Part shown: in pieces, positions 1 through 13,429 of the stretch | Layout: each line of letters begins with the position of its first letter | How positions within the stretch are numbered: the first letter of the stretch is position 1 | DNA from: Hydractinia symbiolongicarpus | Lineage: Eukaryota > Cnidaria > Hydrozoa > Anthoathecata > Hydractiniidae | Length of the DNA: 64,000 nt | Direction of reading: 5' to 3' | NCBI RefSeq assembly: GCF_029227915.1 | Contig: NC_079881.1 | Location: 29,055,501 to 29,119,500, forward strand | The notes under the pieces: model-generated | What the model saw: the letters and a program-made list of their open reading frames with translations, nothing else | Told to the model about the DNA's origin: nothing | Databases searched by the model: none | Program-made: the position numbers and the translations under genes

Positions 1-373
1 TCTTAATTTGACATGATTGCCGGAACTCAGCGATTACACTGGGCGCTGTGGTAGCGCTTCTTTTAAAAATTTAGATTAATGAGTCATTTCTTACTGTGGG
101 ACCAATCCTAGCCGTTAGCGCGCGCTGAAATAATAGAGACAGTTTCAAATATTACATTTCACTGTCTTTCTAACGGTGTCAGTCCGTTTGAGTTTCAACA
201 GTTGGGTCACATATTCGTACCAACATGTATTTAGCGATACTTAACTGATATTACTAGGCTGCATCGTTTTTAACAGTGAAACGACTGACTGTGGGACTTA
301 ATTGAACTAACTTTGGACTGCGACCTGCTAAATATGATAAATGAGACAATTGGACTCCAAGAAATAACATTCT
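1..373 (+). repeat. Reference satellite monomer
   Basis: One full unit, used here as the phase reference; the next unit starts at 374. It is AT-rich with a few GC islands. A perfect 10-bp palindrome AGCGCGCGCT lies at 117-126. A short hairpin GCGCT-GTGGT-AGCGC lies at 43-57. The motif ACTGTGGGAC occurs twice, at 93 and 288, that is 195 bp apart or roughly half a monomer. No CENP-B box-like motif was seen. Confidence 0.9.
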
Positions 374-1100
374 TCTTAATTTGACGTGATTGCCGGAACT
401 CAGCGATTATACTGGGCGCTGTGGTATTGCTTCATTTAAAAATTTAGATAAATAAGTCATTCTTTACTGTGGAACCAATCCTATCCGTTATTGCGCGCTG
501 AAGAAGTAGCGATAGTTTCAAAAACTACATTTCATTGCCCTTGTAGCGGTGTCAGTCCGTTTGAGTTACAACGGTTGAGTCACATATTCGTACCAACATA
601 TATTTAGCAAGACTTATCTGTTATTATTAGGTTGCATCGCTTTTAACAGTGAAACGATTTACTGTGGGACTTAACTGAACTAACTTTGGACTGCGACCTG
701 ATAAATGTAATAAATGAAAAAAATTGGACTCCAATAAATAACATTCTTTTCAATTTAACATGATTGCCGGAACTCAGCGATTACACTGGGCGCTGTGGTA
801 GCGCTTCATTTAAAATTTTAGATTAATAAGTCATTTTTTACTGGGGGACCAATCCTAGCCGTTATCGCGCGCTGAAGAAATAGAGACAGCTTCAAAAACT
901 ACATTTCTTTGACTTTCTAACAGTGTCAGTCCGTTTGAGTTACAACGGTTGGGTCACCTATTCGTACCAACATGTATTTAGCGATATTTTTCTGATATTA
1001 CTAGGTTGCATCGCTTTTAACAGTAAAACGATTGACTGTGGGACTTAATTGAACTAACTTTGGACTGCGACCTGATAAATATGATAAATGAGACAATTGG
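1..1100 (+). repeat. Mixed monomers, left edge
   Basis: About three monomers that do not form a local HOR. The stretch from about 190 to 860 carries distinctive variants (GGTATTGCTTC, GAAGTAGCGATAG, CATTGCCCTTGTAGCGG) that recur in the same order at about 19,148-19,820. This marks a long-range duplicate within the array. Confidence 0.8.
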
Positions 1101-3350
1101 ACTCCAAGAAATAACATTCTTCTTAATTTGACGTGATTGCCGGAACTCAGCGATTATACTGGGCGCTGTGGTACCGCTTCATTTAAAAATTTAGATAAAT
1201 AAGGCATTCTTTACTGTGGGACCAATCCTATCCGTTAGCGCGCGCTGAAATAATAGAGACAGTTTCAAATACTACATTTCACTGACTTTCTAACGGTGTC
1301 AGTCCGTTTGAGTTTCAACAGTTGGGTCACATATTCGTACCAACATGTATATAGCGTTATTTATCTGATATTACTAGGTTGCATTGCTTTTAACAGTGAA
1401 ACGATTGACTGTGGGACTTAATTGAACTAACTTTGGACTGCGACCTGATAAATGTAATAAATGAAAAAAATTGGACTCCAAGAAATAACATTCTTCTCAA
1501 TTTGACATCATTGCCGGAACTCAGCGATTACACTGGGCGCTGTGGTAGCGCTTCATTTAAAGTTTTAGATTAATAAGTCATTTTTTATTGGGGGACCAAT
1601 CGTAGCCGTTATCGCGGGCTGAAGAAATAGAGACAGCTTCAAAAACTACATTTCATTCACTTTCTAACGGTGTCATTCCGTTTGATTCACAACGGTTGGG
1701 TCACCTATTCGTACCAACATGTATTTAGCGATATTTTTCTGATATTACTAGGTTGCATCGCTTTTAACAATGAAACGATTGACTGTGGGACTTAATTGAA
1801 CTGATTATGGACTGTGACCTTAAAAATGTGAAAGTGAGACAATTGGACTCCAAGAAATAAATTTTTTCTTAATTTGACATCATTGCCGAAACTCAGCGTT
1901 TACACTGGGCGCTGTGGTAGCGTTTCAATTAAATATTAAGATAAAAAAGTCATTTTTTACTGTGGGACCAATCCTATCCGTTAGCGCGCGCTGAAATAAT
2001 AGAGACAGTTTCAAATACTACATTTCACTGACTTTCTAACGGTGTCAGTCCGTTTGAGTTTCAACAGTTGGGTCACATATTCGTACCAACATGTATATAG
2101 CGATATTTATCTGATATTACTAGGTTGCATTGCTTTTAACGGTGAAACGATTGACTGTGGGACTTAATTGAACTAACTTTGGACTGCGACCTGATAAATA
2201 TGATAAATGAGACAATTGGACTCCAAGAAATAACATTCTTCTTAATTTGACGTGATTGCCGGAACTCAGCGATTATACTGGGCGCTGTGGTACCGCTTCA
2301 TTTAAAAATTTAGATAAATAAGGCATTCTTTACTGTGGGACCAATCCTATCCGTTAGCACGCGCTGAAATAATAGAGACAGTTTCAAATACTACATTTCA
2401 CTGACTTTCTAACGGTGTCAGTCCGTTTGAGTTTCAACAGTTGGGTCACATATTCGTACCAACATGTATATAGCGTTATTTATCTAATATTACTAGGTTG
2501 CATTGCTTTTAACAGTGAAACGATTGACTGTGGGACTTAATTGAACTAACTTTGGACTGCGACCTGATAAATGTAATAAATGAAAAAAATTGGACTCCAA
2601 GAAATAACATTCTTCTCAATTTGACATCATTGCCGGAACTCAGCGATTACACTGGGCGCTGTGGTAGCGCTTCATTTAAAGTTTTAGATTAATAAGTCAT
2701 TTTTTATTGGGGGACCAATCGTAGCCGTTATCGCGGGCTGAAGAAATAGAGACAGCTTCAAAAACTACTTTTCATTCACTTTCTAACGGTGTCATTCCGT
2801 TTGATTCACAACGGTTGGGTCACCTATTCGTACCAACATGTATTTAGCGATATTTTTCTGATATTACTAGGTTGCATCGCTTTTAACAATGAAACGATTG
2901 ACTGTGGGACTTAATTGAACTGATTATGGACTGTGACCTTAAAAATGTGAAAGTGAGACAATTGGACTCCAAGAAATAAAATTTTTCTTAATTTGACATC
3001 ATTGCCGAAACTCAGCGTTTACACTGGGCGCTGTGGTAGCGTTTCAATTAAATATTAAGATAAAAAAGTCATTTTTTACTGTGGGACCAATCCTATCCGT
3101 TAGCGCGCGCTGAAATAATAGAGACAGTTTCAAATACTACATTTCACTGACTTTCTAACGGTGTCAGTCCGTTTGAGTTTCAACAGTTGGGTCACATATT
3201 CGTACCAACATGTATATAGCGATATTTATCTGATATTACTAGGTTGCATTGCTTTTAACGGTGAAACGATTGACTGTGGGACTTAATTGAACTAACTTTG
3301 GACTGCGACCTGATAAATGTATTAAATAAAAAAAATTGGACTCCAAGAAA
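1100..3350 (+). repeat. Trimer HOR, 1,119 bp, two copies
   Basis: Diagnostic variants recur at a spacing of 1,119-1,120 bp. GTACCGCTTC is at 1171 and 2290, and TTTGATTCAC at 1681 and 2800. The variant TTTTAACGGTGAAACG is near 2132 and 3251. Three different monomers therefore form one repeat unit, present twice in near-identical form. Confidence 0.85.
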
Positions 3351-5600
3351 TAATATTCTTCTTAATTTGACATGATTGCCTGAACTCAGCGATTACACTG
3401 GGCGCCGTGGTAGCGTTTCTTTTAAAAATTCAGATTAATGAGTCATTTGTTACTGTGGGACCAATCCTAGCCGTTAGCGCGCGCTGAAGTAATACAGACA
3501 GTTTCAAATACTACATTTCACTGACTTTCTAACGGTGTCAGTCCGTTTCACTTTCAACAGTTGGGTCACATATTCGTACCAACATGTATTTAGCGCTATT
3601 TATCCGATATTACTAGGTTGCATCGATTTTAACAGTGAAACGAATGACTCTGGCACATAATTGAACAGATTTTGGACTGTGTCCTTATTAATGTTAAAGG
3701 GAAGACAATTGGACACCAAAAAATAAAATTTTTCTTAATTTGACATCATTGCCGAAACTCAGCGTTTACACTGGGCGCTGTGGTAGCGTTTCAATTAAAT
3801 ATTAAGATAAAAAAGTCATTTTTTACTGTGGGACCAATCCTAGCCGTTAACGCGCGCTGAAGTAATAGTGACAGCTTGAAAAACTACATTTCATTGACTT
3901 TCTAACGGTGTCAGTCCGTTTGAGTTATAGCGGTTGGGTCACATATTTGTACCAACATGTATTTAGCGATATTTTTTTTGATATTACTAGGTTGAATCGC
4001 TTTTAACAATGAAACGAATTACTGTGGGATTTAATTGAACTAACTTTGGACTGTGACCTGATAAATGTGATAAATGAGACAATTGGACTCCAAGAAATAA
4101 CATTCTTCTTAATTTGACGTGATTGCTGGAACTCAGCGATTACACTGGGCGCTGTGGTAGCACTTCATTTAAAAATTTAGACAAATAAGTCATTCTTTAC
4201 TGTGGGACTAATCCTATCCGTTATCGCGCGCTGAAAAAATAGCGACAGTTTCAAAAAATACATTTCATTGACTTTCTAACGGTGTCGGTCCGTTTGAGTT
4301 ACAACGGTTTTGTCGCATACTCGTACCAACATGTATTTAGCGCTATTTTTCTGATATTACTAGGTTGCATTGCTTTTAACTATGAAACGATTGACTGTGG
4401 GATTTAATTGAACTAACTTTTGACTGTCATCTGATAAATGTGATAAAGGAGACAATTCGACTCGAAGAAATAACATTCTTCTTAATTTGACGGGATTGCC
4501 GGAACTCAGCGATTACACTGGGCGCTGTGGTAGCGCTTCATTTAAAAATTTAGATGAATAAGTCATTCTTTACTGTGGGACCAATCCTAGACGTTATCGC
4601 GCGCTGAAGAACTATCAACAGTTTCATAAACTACATTTCATTGACTTTCTAACGGTGTCAGTCCGTTTGAGTTACAACGGTTGGGTCACATATTCGTAAC
4701 AACATGTATTTAGCGATATTTTTTTTGATATTACTGGCTTGTATCGCTTTTAACAATGAAACGAATGATTGTGGGACTTAATTGAACCAACTTAGGACTG
4801 TGACCTCATAAATGTGATAAATGATACAATTGGACTCCAAGAAATAACATTCTTTTTAATTTGACGTGATTGCCGCAACTCAGCGATTACACTGGGCGCT
4901 GTGGTAGCGCTTCATTTAAAAATTTAGATAAATAAGTCATTCTTTACTGTGGGACCAATCCTAGGCGTTATCGCGCGCTGAAGAAATATCGACAGTTTCA
5001 AAAACTACATTTCATTGACTTTCTAACGCTGTCAGTCCGTTTGAGTTACAACGGTTGGGTCACATATTTGTACCAACATGTATTTAGTGATATTTATTTT
5101 GATATTACTAGTTTGCATCGCTTTTAACAATGAAACGAATGACTGTGGGACCTAATTGAACTGACTTTGGACTGTGACCTGATAAATGTTATAAATGAGA
5201 CAATTGGACTCCAAGAAATAACATTCTTTTTAATTTGACGTGATTGCTGAAACTCAGCGATTGCACTGGGCGCTGTGGTAACGCTTCAATTAAAAATTAA
5301 GATAAAAAAGTCATTCTTTACTGTGGGACCAATCCTAGCCGTTATCGCGAGCTGAAGAATTATCGACAGTTTTAAAAACTACATTTCATTGACTTTCTAA
5401 CGGTGTCAGTCCGTTTGAGCTACAACGGTTGGGTCACATATTCGTAACAACATGTATTTAGCGATATTTTTTTTGATATTACTAGCTTGCATCTCTTTTA
5501 ACAATGAAACGAATGATTGTGGGACTTAATTGAACTAACTTTGAACTGTGACCTGATAAATGTGATAAATGATACAATTGGACTCCAAGAAATAACATTC
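3350..5600 (+). repeat. Mixed divergent monomers
   Basis: About six monomers with many private substitutions and no clear higher-order period. They include several T-run variants between GCGATATT and GATATTAC. Nothing but satellite is visible. Confidence 0.75.
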
Positions 5601-8600
5601 TTCTTAATTTCACGTGATTGCCGCAACTGAGCGATTACACTGGGCGCTGTTGTAGCGCCTCATTTAAATATTTAGGTAAATAAGTCATTCTTTACTGTGG
5701 GACCAATCCTAGCCATTAGCGCGCGCTGAAGTATTAGAGACAGTTTCAAGTACTACATTTCACTGACTTTCTAACGGTGTCAGTTCGTTTGAGGTTTGAC
5801 GGTTGGGTCACATATTCGTACCAACATTTATTTAGCGATATTTATCTGATATTACTAGGTTGCATCGCTTTTAGCAGTGAAACGATTGACTGTGGGACTT
5901 AGTTGAAGTAACTTTGGACTGTGACCTGATAAATGTGATAAATGAAGAAAATTGGACTGCAAGAAATAACATTCTTCTTAATGTGACATGATTGCCGGAA
6001 CTAAGCGATTGCACTGGGCGCTGTGGTAGCGCTTCATTTAAAAATTTAGATTAATGAATCATTTATTACTGTGGGACCAATCCTAGCCGTTATCGCACGC
6101 TGAAGAAATAGCGACAGCTTCAAAAACTACATTTCATTGACTTTCTAACGGTGTCAGTCCGTTTGAGTTACAACGGTTGGGTCACCTATTCGTACCAACA
6201 TGTATTTAGCGATATTTTTCTGATATTACTAGGTTGCATCGCTTTTAACAATGAAACGATTGACTGTGGGACTTAACTGAACTAACTTTGGACTGTGACC
6301 TGATAAATGTGATAAATGAGGAAATTGGACTCCAAGAAATAACATTCTTCTTAATTTGACATGATTGCCGGAACTCAGCGATTACACTTGGCGCTGTGGT
6401 AGCGCTTCATTTAAAAATTTAGATGAATAAGTGATTCTTTACTGTGGGACCAATCCTAGACGTTATCGCGCACTGAAGAACTATCGATAGTTTCATAAAC
6501 TACATTTCATTGACATTCTAACGGTGTCAGTCCGTTTGAGTTACAACGGTTGGGTCACATATTCGTAACAACATGTATTTAGCGATATTTGTTTTGATAT
6601 TACTAGCTTGCATCGCTTTTAACAATGAAAAGAATGATTGTGGGACTTAATTGAACTAACTTTGAACTGTGACCTGATAAATGTGATAAATAACACACAT
6701 GGACTCCAAGAAATAACATTCTTCTTAATTTGACGTGATTGCCGCAACTCAGCGATTACACTGGGCGCTGTTGTAGCGCCTCATTTAAATATTTAGGTAA
6801 ATAAGTCATTCTTTACTGTGGGACCAATCCTAGCCATTAGCGCGCGCTGAAGTAATAGAGACAGTTTCAAGTACTACATTTCACTGACTTTCTAACGGTG
6901 TCAGTTCGTTTGAGGTTTGACGGTTGGGTCACATATTCGTACCAACATGTATTTAGCGATATTTATCTGATATTACTAGGTTGCATCGCTTTTAGCAGTG
7001 AAACGATTGACTGTGGGACTTAATTGAAGTAACTTTGGAGTGTGACCTGATAAATGTGATAAATGAAGAAAATTGGACTGCAAGAATAAACATTCTTCTT
7101 AATGTGACATGATTGCCGGAACTAAGCGATTGCACTGGGCGCTGTGGTAGAGCTTCATTTAAAAATTTAGATTAACGAGTCATTTATTACTGTGGGACCA
7201 ATCCTAGCCGTTATCGCACGCTGAAGAAATAGCGACAGCTTCAAAAACTACATTTCATTGACTTTCTAACGGTGTCAGTCCGTTTGAGTTACAACGGTTG
7301 GGTCACCTATTCGTACCAACATGTATTTAGCGATATTTTTCTGATATTACTAGGTTGCATCGCTTTTAACAATGAAACGATTGACTGTGGGACTTAACTG
7401 AACTAACTTTGGACTGTGACCTGATAAATGTGATAAATGAGGAAATTGGACTCCAAGAAATAACATTCTTCTTAATTTGACATGATTGCCGGAACTCAGC
7501 GATTACACTTGGCGCTGTGGTAGCGCTTCATTTAAAAATTTAGATGAATAAGTGATTCTTTACTGTGGGACCAATCCTAGACGTTATCGCGCACTGAAGA
7601 ACTATCGATAGTTTCATAAACTACATTTCATTGACATTCTAACGGTGTCAGTCCGTTTGAGTTACAACGGTTGGGTCACATATTCGTAACAACATGTATT
7701 TAGCGATATTTGTTTTGATATTACTAGCTTGCATCGCTTTTAACAATGAAAAGAATGATTGTGGGACTTAATTGAACTAACTTTGAACTGTGACCTGATA
7801 AATGTGATAAATGACACACATGGACTCCAAGAAATAACATTCTTCTTAATTTGACGTGATTGCCGCAACTCAGCGATTACGCTGGGCGCTGTTGTAGCGC
7901 TTCATTTAAATATTTAGGTAAATAAGTCATTCTTTACTGTGGGACCAATCCTAGCCATTAGCGCGCGCTGAAGTAATAGAGACAGTTTCAAGTACTACAT
8001 TTCACTGACTTTCTAACGGTGTCAGTTCGTTTGAGGTTTGACGGTTGGGTCACATATTCGTACCAACATGTATTTAGCGATATTTATCTGATATTACTAG
8101 GTTGCATCGCTTTTAGCAGTGAAACGATTGACTGTGGGACTTAATTGAAGTAACTTTGGAGTGTGACCTGATAAATGTGATAAATGAAGAAAATTGGACT
8201 GCAAGAATAAACATTCTTCTTAATGTGACATGATTGCCGGAACTAAGCGATTGCACTGGGCGCTGTGGTAGAGCTTCATTTAAAAATTTAGATTAACGAG
8301 TCATTTATTACTGTGGGACCAATCCTAGCCGTTATCGCACGCTGAAGAAATAGCGACAGCTTCAAAAACTACATTTCATTGACTTTCTAACGGTGTCAGT
8401 CCGTTTGAGTTACAACGGTTGGGTCACCTATTCGTACCAACATGTATTTAGCGATATTTTTCTGATATTACTAGGTTGCATCGCTTTTAACAATGAAACG
8501 ATTGACTGTGGGACTTAACTGAACTAACTTTGGACTGTGACCTGATAAATGTGATAAATGAGGAAATTGGACTCCAAGAAATAACATTCTTCTTAATTTG

Positions 8601-9600
8601 ACATGATTGCCGGAACTCAGCGATTACACTTGGCGCTGTGGTAGCGCTTCATTTAAAAATTTAGATGAATAAGTGATTCTTTACTGTGGGACCAATCCTA
8701 GACGTTATCGCGCACTGAAGAACTATCGATAGTTTCATAAACTACATTTCATTGACATTCTAACGGTGTCAGTCCGTTTGAGTTACAACGGTTGGGTCAC
8801 ATATTCGTAACAACATGTATTTAGCGATATTTGTTTTGATATTACTAGCTTGCATCGCTTTTAACAATGAAACGAATGATTGTGGGACTTAATTGAACTA
8901 ACTTTGAACTGTGACCTGATAAATGTGATAAATGACACACATGGACTCCAAGAAATAACATTCTTCTTAATTTGACGTGATTGCCGCAACTCAGCGATTA
9001 CACTGGGCGCTGTTGTAGCGCCTCATTTAAATATTTAGGTAAATAAGTCATTCTTTACTGTGGGACCAATCCTAGCCATTAGCGCGCGCTGAAGTAATAG
9101 AGACAGTTTCAAGTACTACATTTCACTGACTTTCTAACGGTGTCAGTTCGTTTGAGGTTTGACGGTTGGGTCACATATTCGTACCAACATGTATTTAGCG
9201 ATATTTATCTGATATTACTAGGTTGCATCGCTTTTAGCAGTGAAACGATTGACTGTGGGACTTAATTGAAGTAACTTTGGAGTGTGACCTGATAAATGTG
9301 ATAAATGAATAAAATTGGACTGCAAGAATAAACATTCTTCTTAATGTGACATGATTGCCGGAACTAAGCGATTGCACTGGGCGCTGTGGTAGCGCTTCAT
9401 TTAAAAATTTAGATTAACGAGTCATTTATTACTGTGGGACCAATCCTAGCCGTTATCGCACGCTGAAGAAATAGCGACAGCTTCAAAAACTACATTTCAT
9501 TGACTTTCTAACGGTGTCAGTCCGTTTGACTTACAACGGTTGGGTCACCTATTCGTACCAACATATATTTAGCGATATTTTTCTCATATTACTAGGTTGC
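5600..9600 (+). repeat. Trimer HOR, 1,121 bp, about 3.5 copies
   Basis: The marker ATGTGACATG occurs at 5981, 7102, 8223 and 9344, exactly 1,121 bp apart each time. The marker GATTGCCGCAAC occurs at 5616, 6737, 7858 and 8979 with the same spacing. The three monomers of the unit are clearly distinct, while successive copies of the trimer look nearly identical by eye. Confidence 0.92.
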
Positions 9601-12600
9601 ATTGCTTTTAACAGTGAAACGATTGACTGTGGGACTTAATTGAACTAACTTTGGACTGCGACCTGATAAATATGATAAATGAGACAATTGGACTCCAAGA
9701 AATAACACTCTTCTTAATTTGACGTGATTGCCGGAACTCAGCGATTATACTGGGCGCTGTGGTACCGCTTCATTTAAAAATTTAGATAAATAAGTCATTC
9801 TTTACTGTGGGACCAATCCTATCCGTTATCGGGCGCTGAAGTAATAGCGATAGTTTCAAAAACTACATTTCATTGACCTTGTAGCGGTGTCAGTCTGTTT
9901 GAGTTACAACGGTTGGGTCACATATTGGTACCAACATGTATTTAGCGATACTTATCTGATGTTACTAGGTTGCATCGCTTTTAACAATGAAACGATTGAC
10001 TGTGGGACTTAACTGAACTAACTTTGGACTGTGACCTGATAAATGTGATAAATGAGAAAATTGGACTCCAAGAAATAACATTCTTCTTAATTTGACATGA
10101 TTGCCGGAACTCAGCGATTACACTGGGCGCTGTGGTAGCGCTTCTTTTAAAAATTTAGATTAATGAGTCATTTCTTACTGTGGGACCAATCCTAGCCGTT
10201 AGCGCGCGCTGAAATAATAGAGACAGTTTCAAATATTACATTTCACTGTCTTTCTAACGGTGTCAGTCCGTTTGAGTTTCAACAGTTGGGTCACATATTC
10301 GTACCAACATGTATTTAGCGATACTTATCTGATGTTACTAGGTTGCATCGCTTTTAACAATGAAACGATTGACTGTGGGACTTAACTGAACTAACTTTGG
10401 ACTGTGACCTGATAAATGTGATAAATGAAGAAAATTGGACTGCAAGAATAAACATTCTTCTTAATGTGACATGATTGCCGGAACTAAGCGATTGCACTGG
10501 GCGCTGTGGTAGCGCTTCATTTAAAAATTTAGATTAACGAGTCATTTATTACTGTGGGACCAATCCTAGCCGTTATCGCACGCTGAAGAAATAGCGACAG
10601 CTTCAAAAACTACATTTCATTGACTTTCTAACGGTGTCAGTCCGTTTGAGTTACAACGGTTGTGTCACCTATTCGTACCAACATGTATTTAGCGATATTT
10701 TTCTGATATTACTAGGTTGCATCGCTTTTAACAATGAAACGATTGACTGTGGGACTTAACTGAACTAACTTTGGACTGTGACCTGATAAATGTGATAAAT
10801 GAGGAAATTGGACTCCAAGAAATAACATTCTTCTTAATTTGACATGATTGCCGGAACTCAGCGATTACACTTGGCGCTGTGGTAGCGCTTCATTTAAAAA
10901 TTTAGATGAATGAGTGATTCTTTACTGTGGGACCAATCCTAGACGTTATCGCGCACTGAAGAACTATCGATAGTTTCATAAACTACATTTCATTGACATT
11001 CTAACGGTGTCAGTCCGTTTGAGTTACAACGGTTGGGTCACATATTCGTAACAACATGTATTTAGCGATATTTGTTTTGATATTACTAGCTTGCATCGCT
11101 TTTAACAATGAAACGAATGATTGTGGGACTTAATTGAACTAACTTTGAACTGTGACCTGATAAATGTGATAAATGACACACATGGACTCCAAGAAATAAC
11201 ATTCTTCTTAATTTGACGTGATTGCCGCAACTCAGCGATTACACTGGGCGCTGTTGTAGCGCCTCATTTAAATATTTAGGTAAATAAGTCATTCTTTACT
11301 GTGGGACCAATCCTAGCCATTAGCGCGCGCTGAAGTAATAGAGACAGTTTCAAGTACTACATTTCACTGACTTTCTAACGGTGTCAGTTCGTTTGAGGTT
11401 TGACGGTTGGGTCACATATTGGTACCAACATGTATTTAGCGATACTTATCTGATGTTACTAGGTTGCATCGCTTTTAACAATGAAACGATTGACTGTGGG
11501 ACTTAACTGAACTAACTTTGGACTGTGACCTGATAAATGTGATAAATGAGAAAATTGGACTCCAAGAAATAACATTCTTCTTAATTTGACATGATTGCCG
11601 GAACTCAGCGATTACACTGGGCGCTGTGGTAGCGCTTCTTTTAAAAATTTAGATTAATGAGTCATTTCTTACTGTGGGACCAATCCTAGCCGTTAGCGCG
11701 CGCTGAAATAATAGAGACAGTTTCAAATATTACATTTCACTGTCTTTCTAACGGTGTCAGTCCGTTTGAATTTCAACAGTTGGGTCACATATTCGTACCA
11801 ACATGTATTTAGCGATATTTATCTGATATTACTAGGTTGCATCGCTTTTAGCAGTGAAACGATTGACTGTGGGACTTAATTGAAGTAACTTTGGACTGTG
11901 ACCTGATAAATGTGATAAATGAAGAAAATTGGACTGCAAGAAATAACATTCTTCTTAATGTGACATGATTGCCGGAACTCAGCGATTACATTGGGCGCTG
12001 TGGTAGCGCTTTATTTAAAAATTTAGATTAATGAGTCATTTATTACTGTGGGACCAATCCTATCCGTTATCGCGCCCTGAAGTAATAGCGATAGTTTCAA
12101 AAACTAAATTACATTGACCTTGTAGCGGTGTCAGTCCGCTTGAGTTACAACGGTTGGGTCACATATTCGTACCAACATGTATTTAGCGATACTTATCTGA
12201 TGTTACTAGGTTGCATCGCTTTTAACAATGAAACGATTGACTGTGGGACTTAACTGAACTAACTTTGGACTGTGACCTGATAAATGTGATAAATGAGAAA
12301 ATTGGACTCCAAGAAATAACATTCTTCTTAATTTGACATGATTGCCGCAACTCAGCGATTACACTGGGCGCTGTGGTAGCGCTTCATTTAAAAATTTAGA
12401 TGAATAAGTGATTCTTTACTGTGGGACCAATCCTAGACGTTATCGCGCGCTGAAGAACTATCGACAGTTTCATAAACTACATTTCATTGACTTTCTAACG
12501 GTGTCAGTCCGTTTGAGTTACAACGGTTGGGTCACATATTGGTAACAACATGTATTTTGCGATATTTTTTTTGATATTACTAGCTTGCATCGCTTTTAAC

Positions 12601-13251
12601 AATGAAACGAATGATTGTGGGACTTAATTGAACTAACTTTGAACTGTGACCTGATAAATGTGATAAATGATACAATTGGACTCCAAGAAATAACATTCTT
12701 CTTAATTTGACGTGATTGCCGCAACTCAGCGATTACACTGGGCGCTGTTGTAGCGCCTCATTTAAATATTTAGGTAAATATGTCATTCTTTACTGTGGGA
12801 CCAATCCTAGCCATTAGCGCGCGCTGAAGTAATAGAGACAGTTTCAAGTACTACATTTCACTGACTTTCTAACGGTGTCAGTTCGTTTGAGGTTTGACGG
12901 TTGTGTCACATATTCGTACCAACATGTATTTAGCGATATTTATCTGATATTACTAGGTTGCATCGCTTTTAGCAGTGAAACGATTGACTGTGGGACTTAA
13001 TTGAAGTAACTTTGGACTGTGACCTGATAAATGTGATAAATGAAGAAAATTGGACTGCAAGAATAAACATTCTTCTTAATGTGACATGATTGCCGGAACT
13101 AAGCGATTGCACTGGGCGCTGTAGTAGCGCTTCATTTAACAATTTAGATTAACGAGTCATTTCTTACTGGGGGACCAATCCTAGCCGTTATCGCACGCTG
13201 AAGAAATAGCGACAGCTTCAAAAACTACATTTCATTGACTTTCTAACGGTG
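9600..13251 (+). repeat. Mixed monomers with partial trimer copies
   Basis: Monomers of the preceding trimer reappear out of register here, with GATTGCCGCAAC at 11220 and 12714. They are interleaved with monomers of the CTTCTTTTAAAAATTTAG family near 10,140 and 11,630. The latter closely match the first monomer of the window. This looks like a rearranged margin of the 5.6-9.6 kb trimer block, ending at the retrotransposon. Confidence 0.78.
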
Positions 13252-13257
13252 TCAGTC
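13252..13257. repeat. Target-site duplication, left copy
   Basis: TCAGTC, which is part of the normal satellite sequence GGTGTCAGTCCGTTTG. The identical hexamer is at 18017-18022, after the retrotransposon. Bases on either side of the two copies differ, so the duplication is 6 bp. Confidence 0.88.
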
Positions 13258-13277
13258 TTTTCTTTTCTTTTCTTTTC
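13258..13277 (-). repeat. LINE 3' terminal (GAAAA)4 tail
   Basis: On the plus strand this is four exact TTTTC units directly abutting the left target-site copy. Simple-repeat tails rather than long poly(A) are typical of several LINE clades, including CR1/L2 relatives. It fixes the 3' end and the minus orientation of the element. Confidence 0.88.
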
Positions 13278-13429
13278 AATTTATTTAAAGTCGATTATTC
13301 ACATATTTACAATAGTTTCCAAAAAAAAAGTAATTAAGAAAACTAATCTAAATCGACTAATTTTTTTTATGTTTACAATTAAATAAAATCATTTTTTTTT
13401 TATATATAAACAATAATAACAACAAAGTT
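13278..13429 (-). other. LINE 3' untranslated region
   Basis: About 150 bp of very AT-rich sequence between the ORF2 stop and the terminal tail. It contains A/T homopolymers and a minus-strand AATAAA at 13280-13285, only a few bases before the tail. No coding potential is seen. Confidence 0.75.
13280..13285 (-). promoter_or_regulatory. Possible polyadenylation signal AATAAA
   Basis: AATAAA on the minus strand, two bases before the GAAAA tail. The position fits an element-encoded 3' end signal, but such hexamers are common by chance in AT-rich sequence. Confidence 0.4.

Larger units (their letters stand above)
1..13257 (+). repeat. 373-bp satellite array, left part
   Basis: About 35.5 head-to-tail monomers of 373-374 bp, all in one orientation. 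Every unit carries recognisable landmarks in the same order: GATTGCCGGAACTCAGCG, GGCGCTGTGG, ACTGTGGGACCAATC, CGGTGTCAGTCCGTTTGAG, CGTACCAACATGTATTTAG, TTGCATCG, GTGGGACTTAATTGAAC and GGACTCCAAGAAATAACATTC. Unit length stays constant across the stretch (34 units between 15 and 12714), so no sizeable foreign insert is hidden here. Open frames inside it are short and mostly interrupted. I recognise no protein or RNA gene. Confidence 0.97.
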
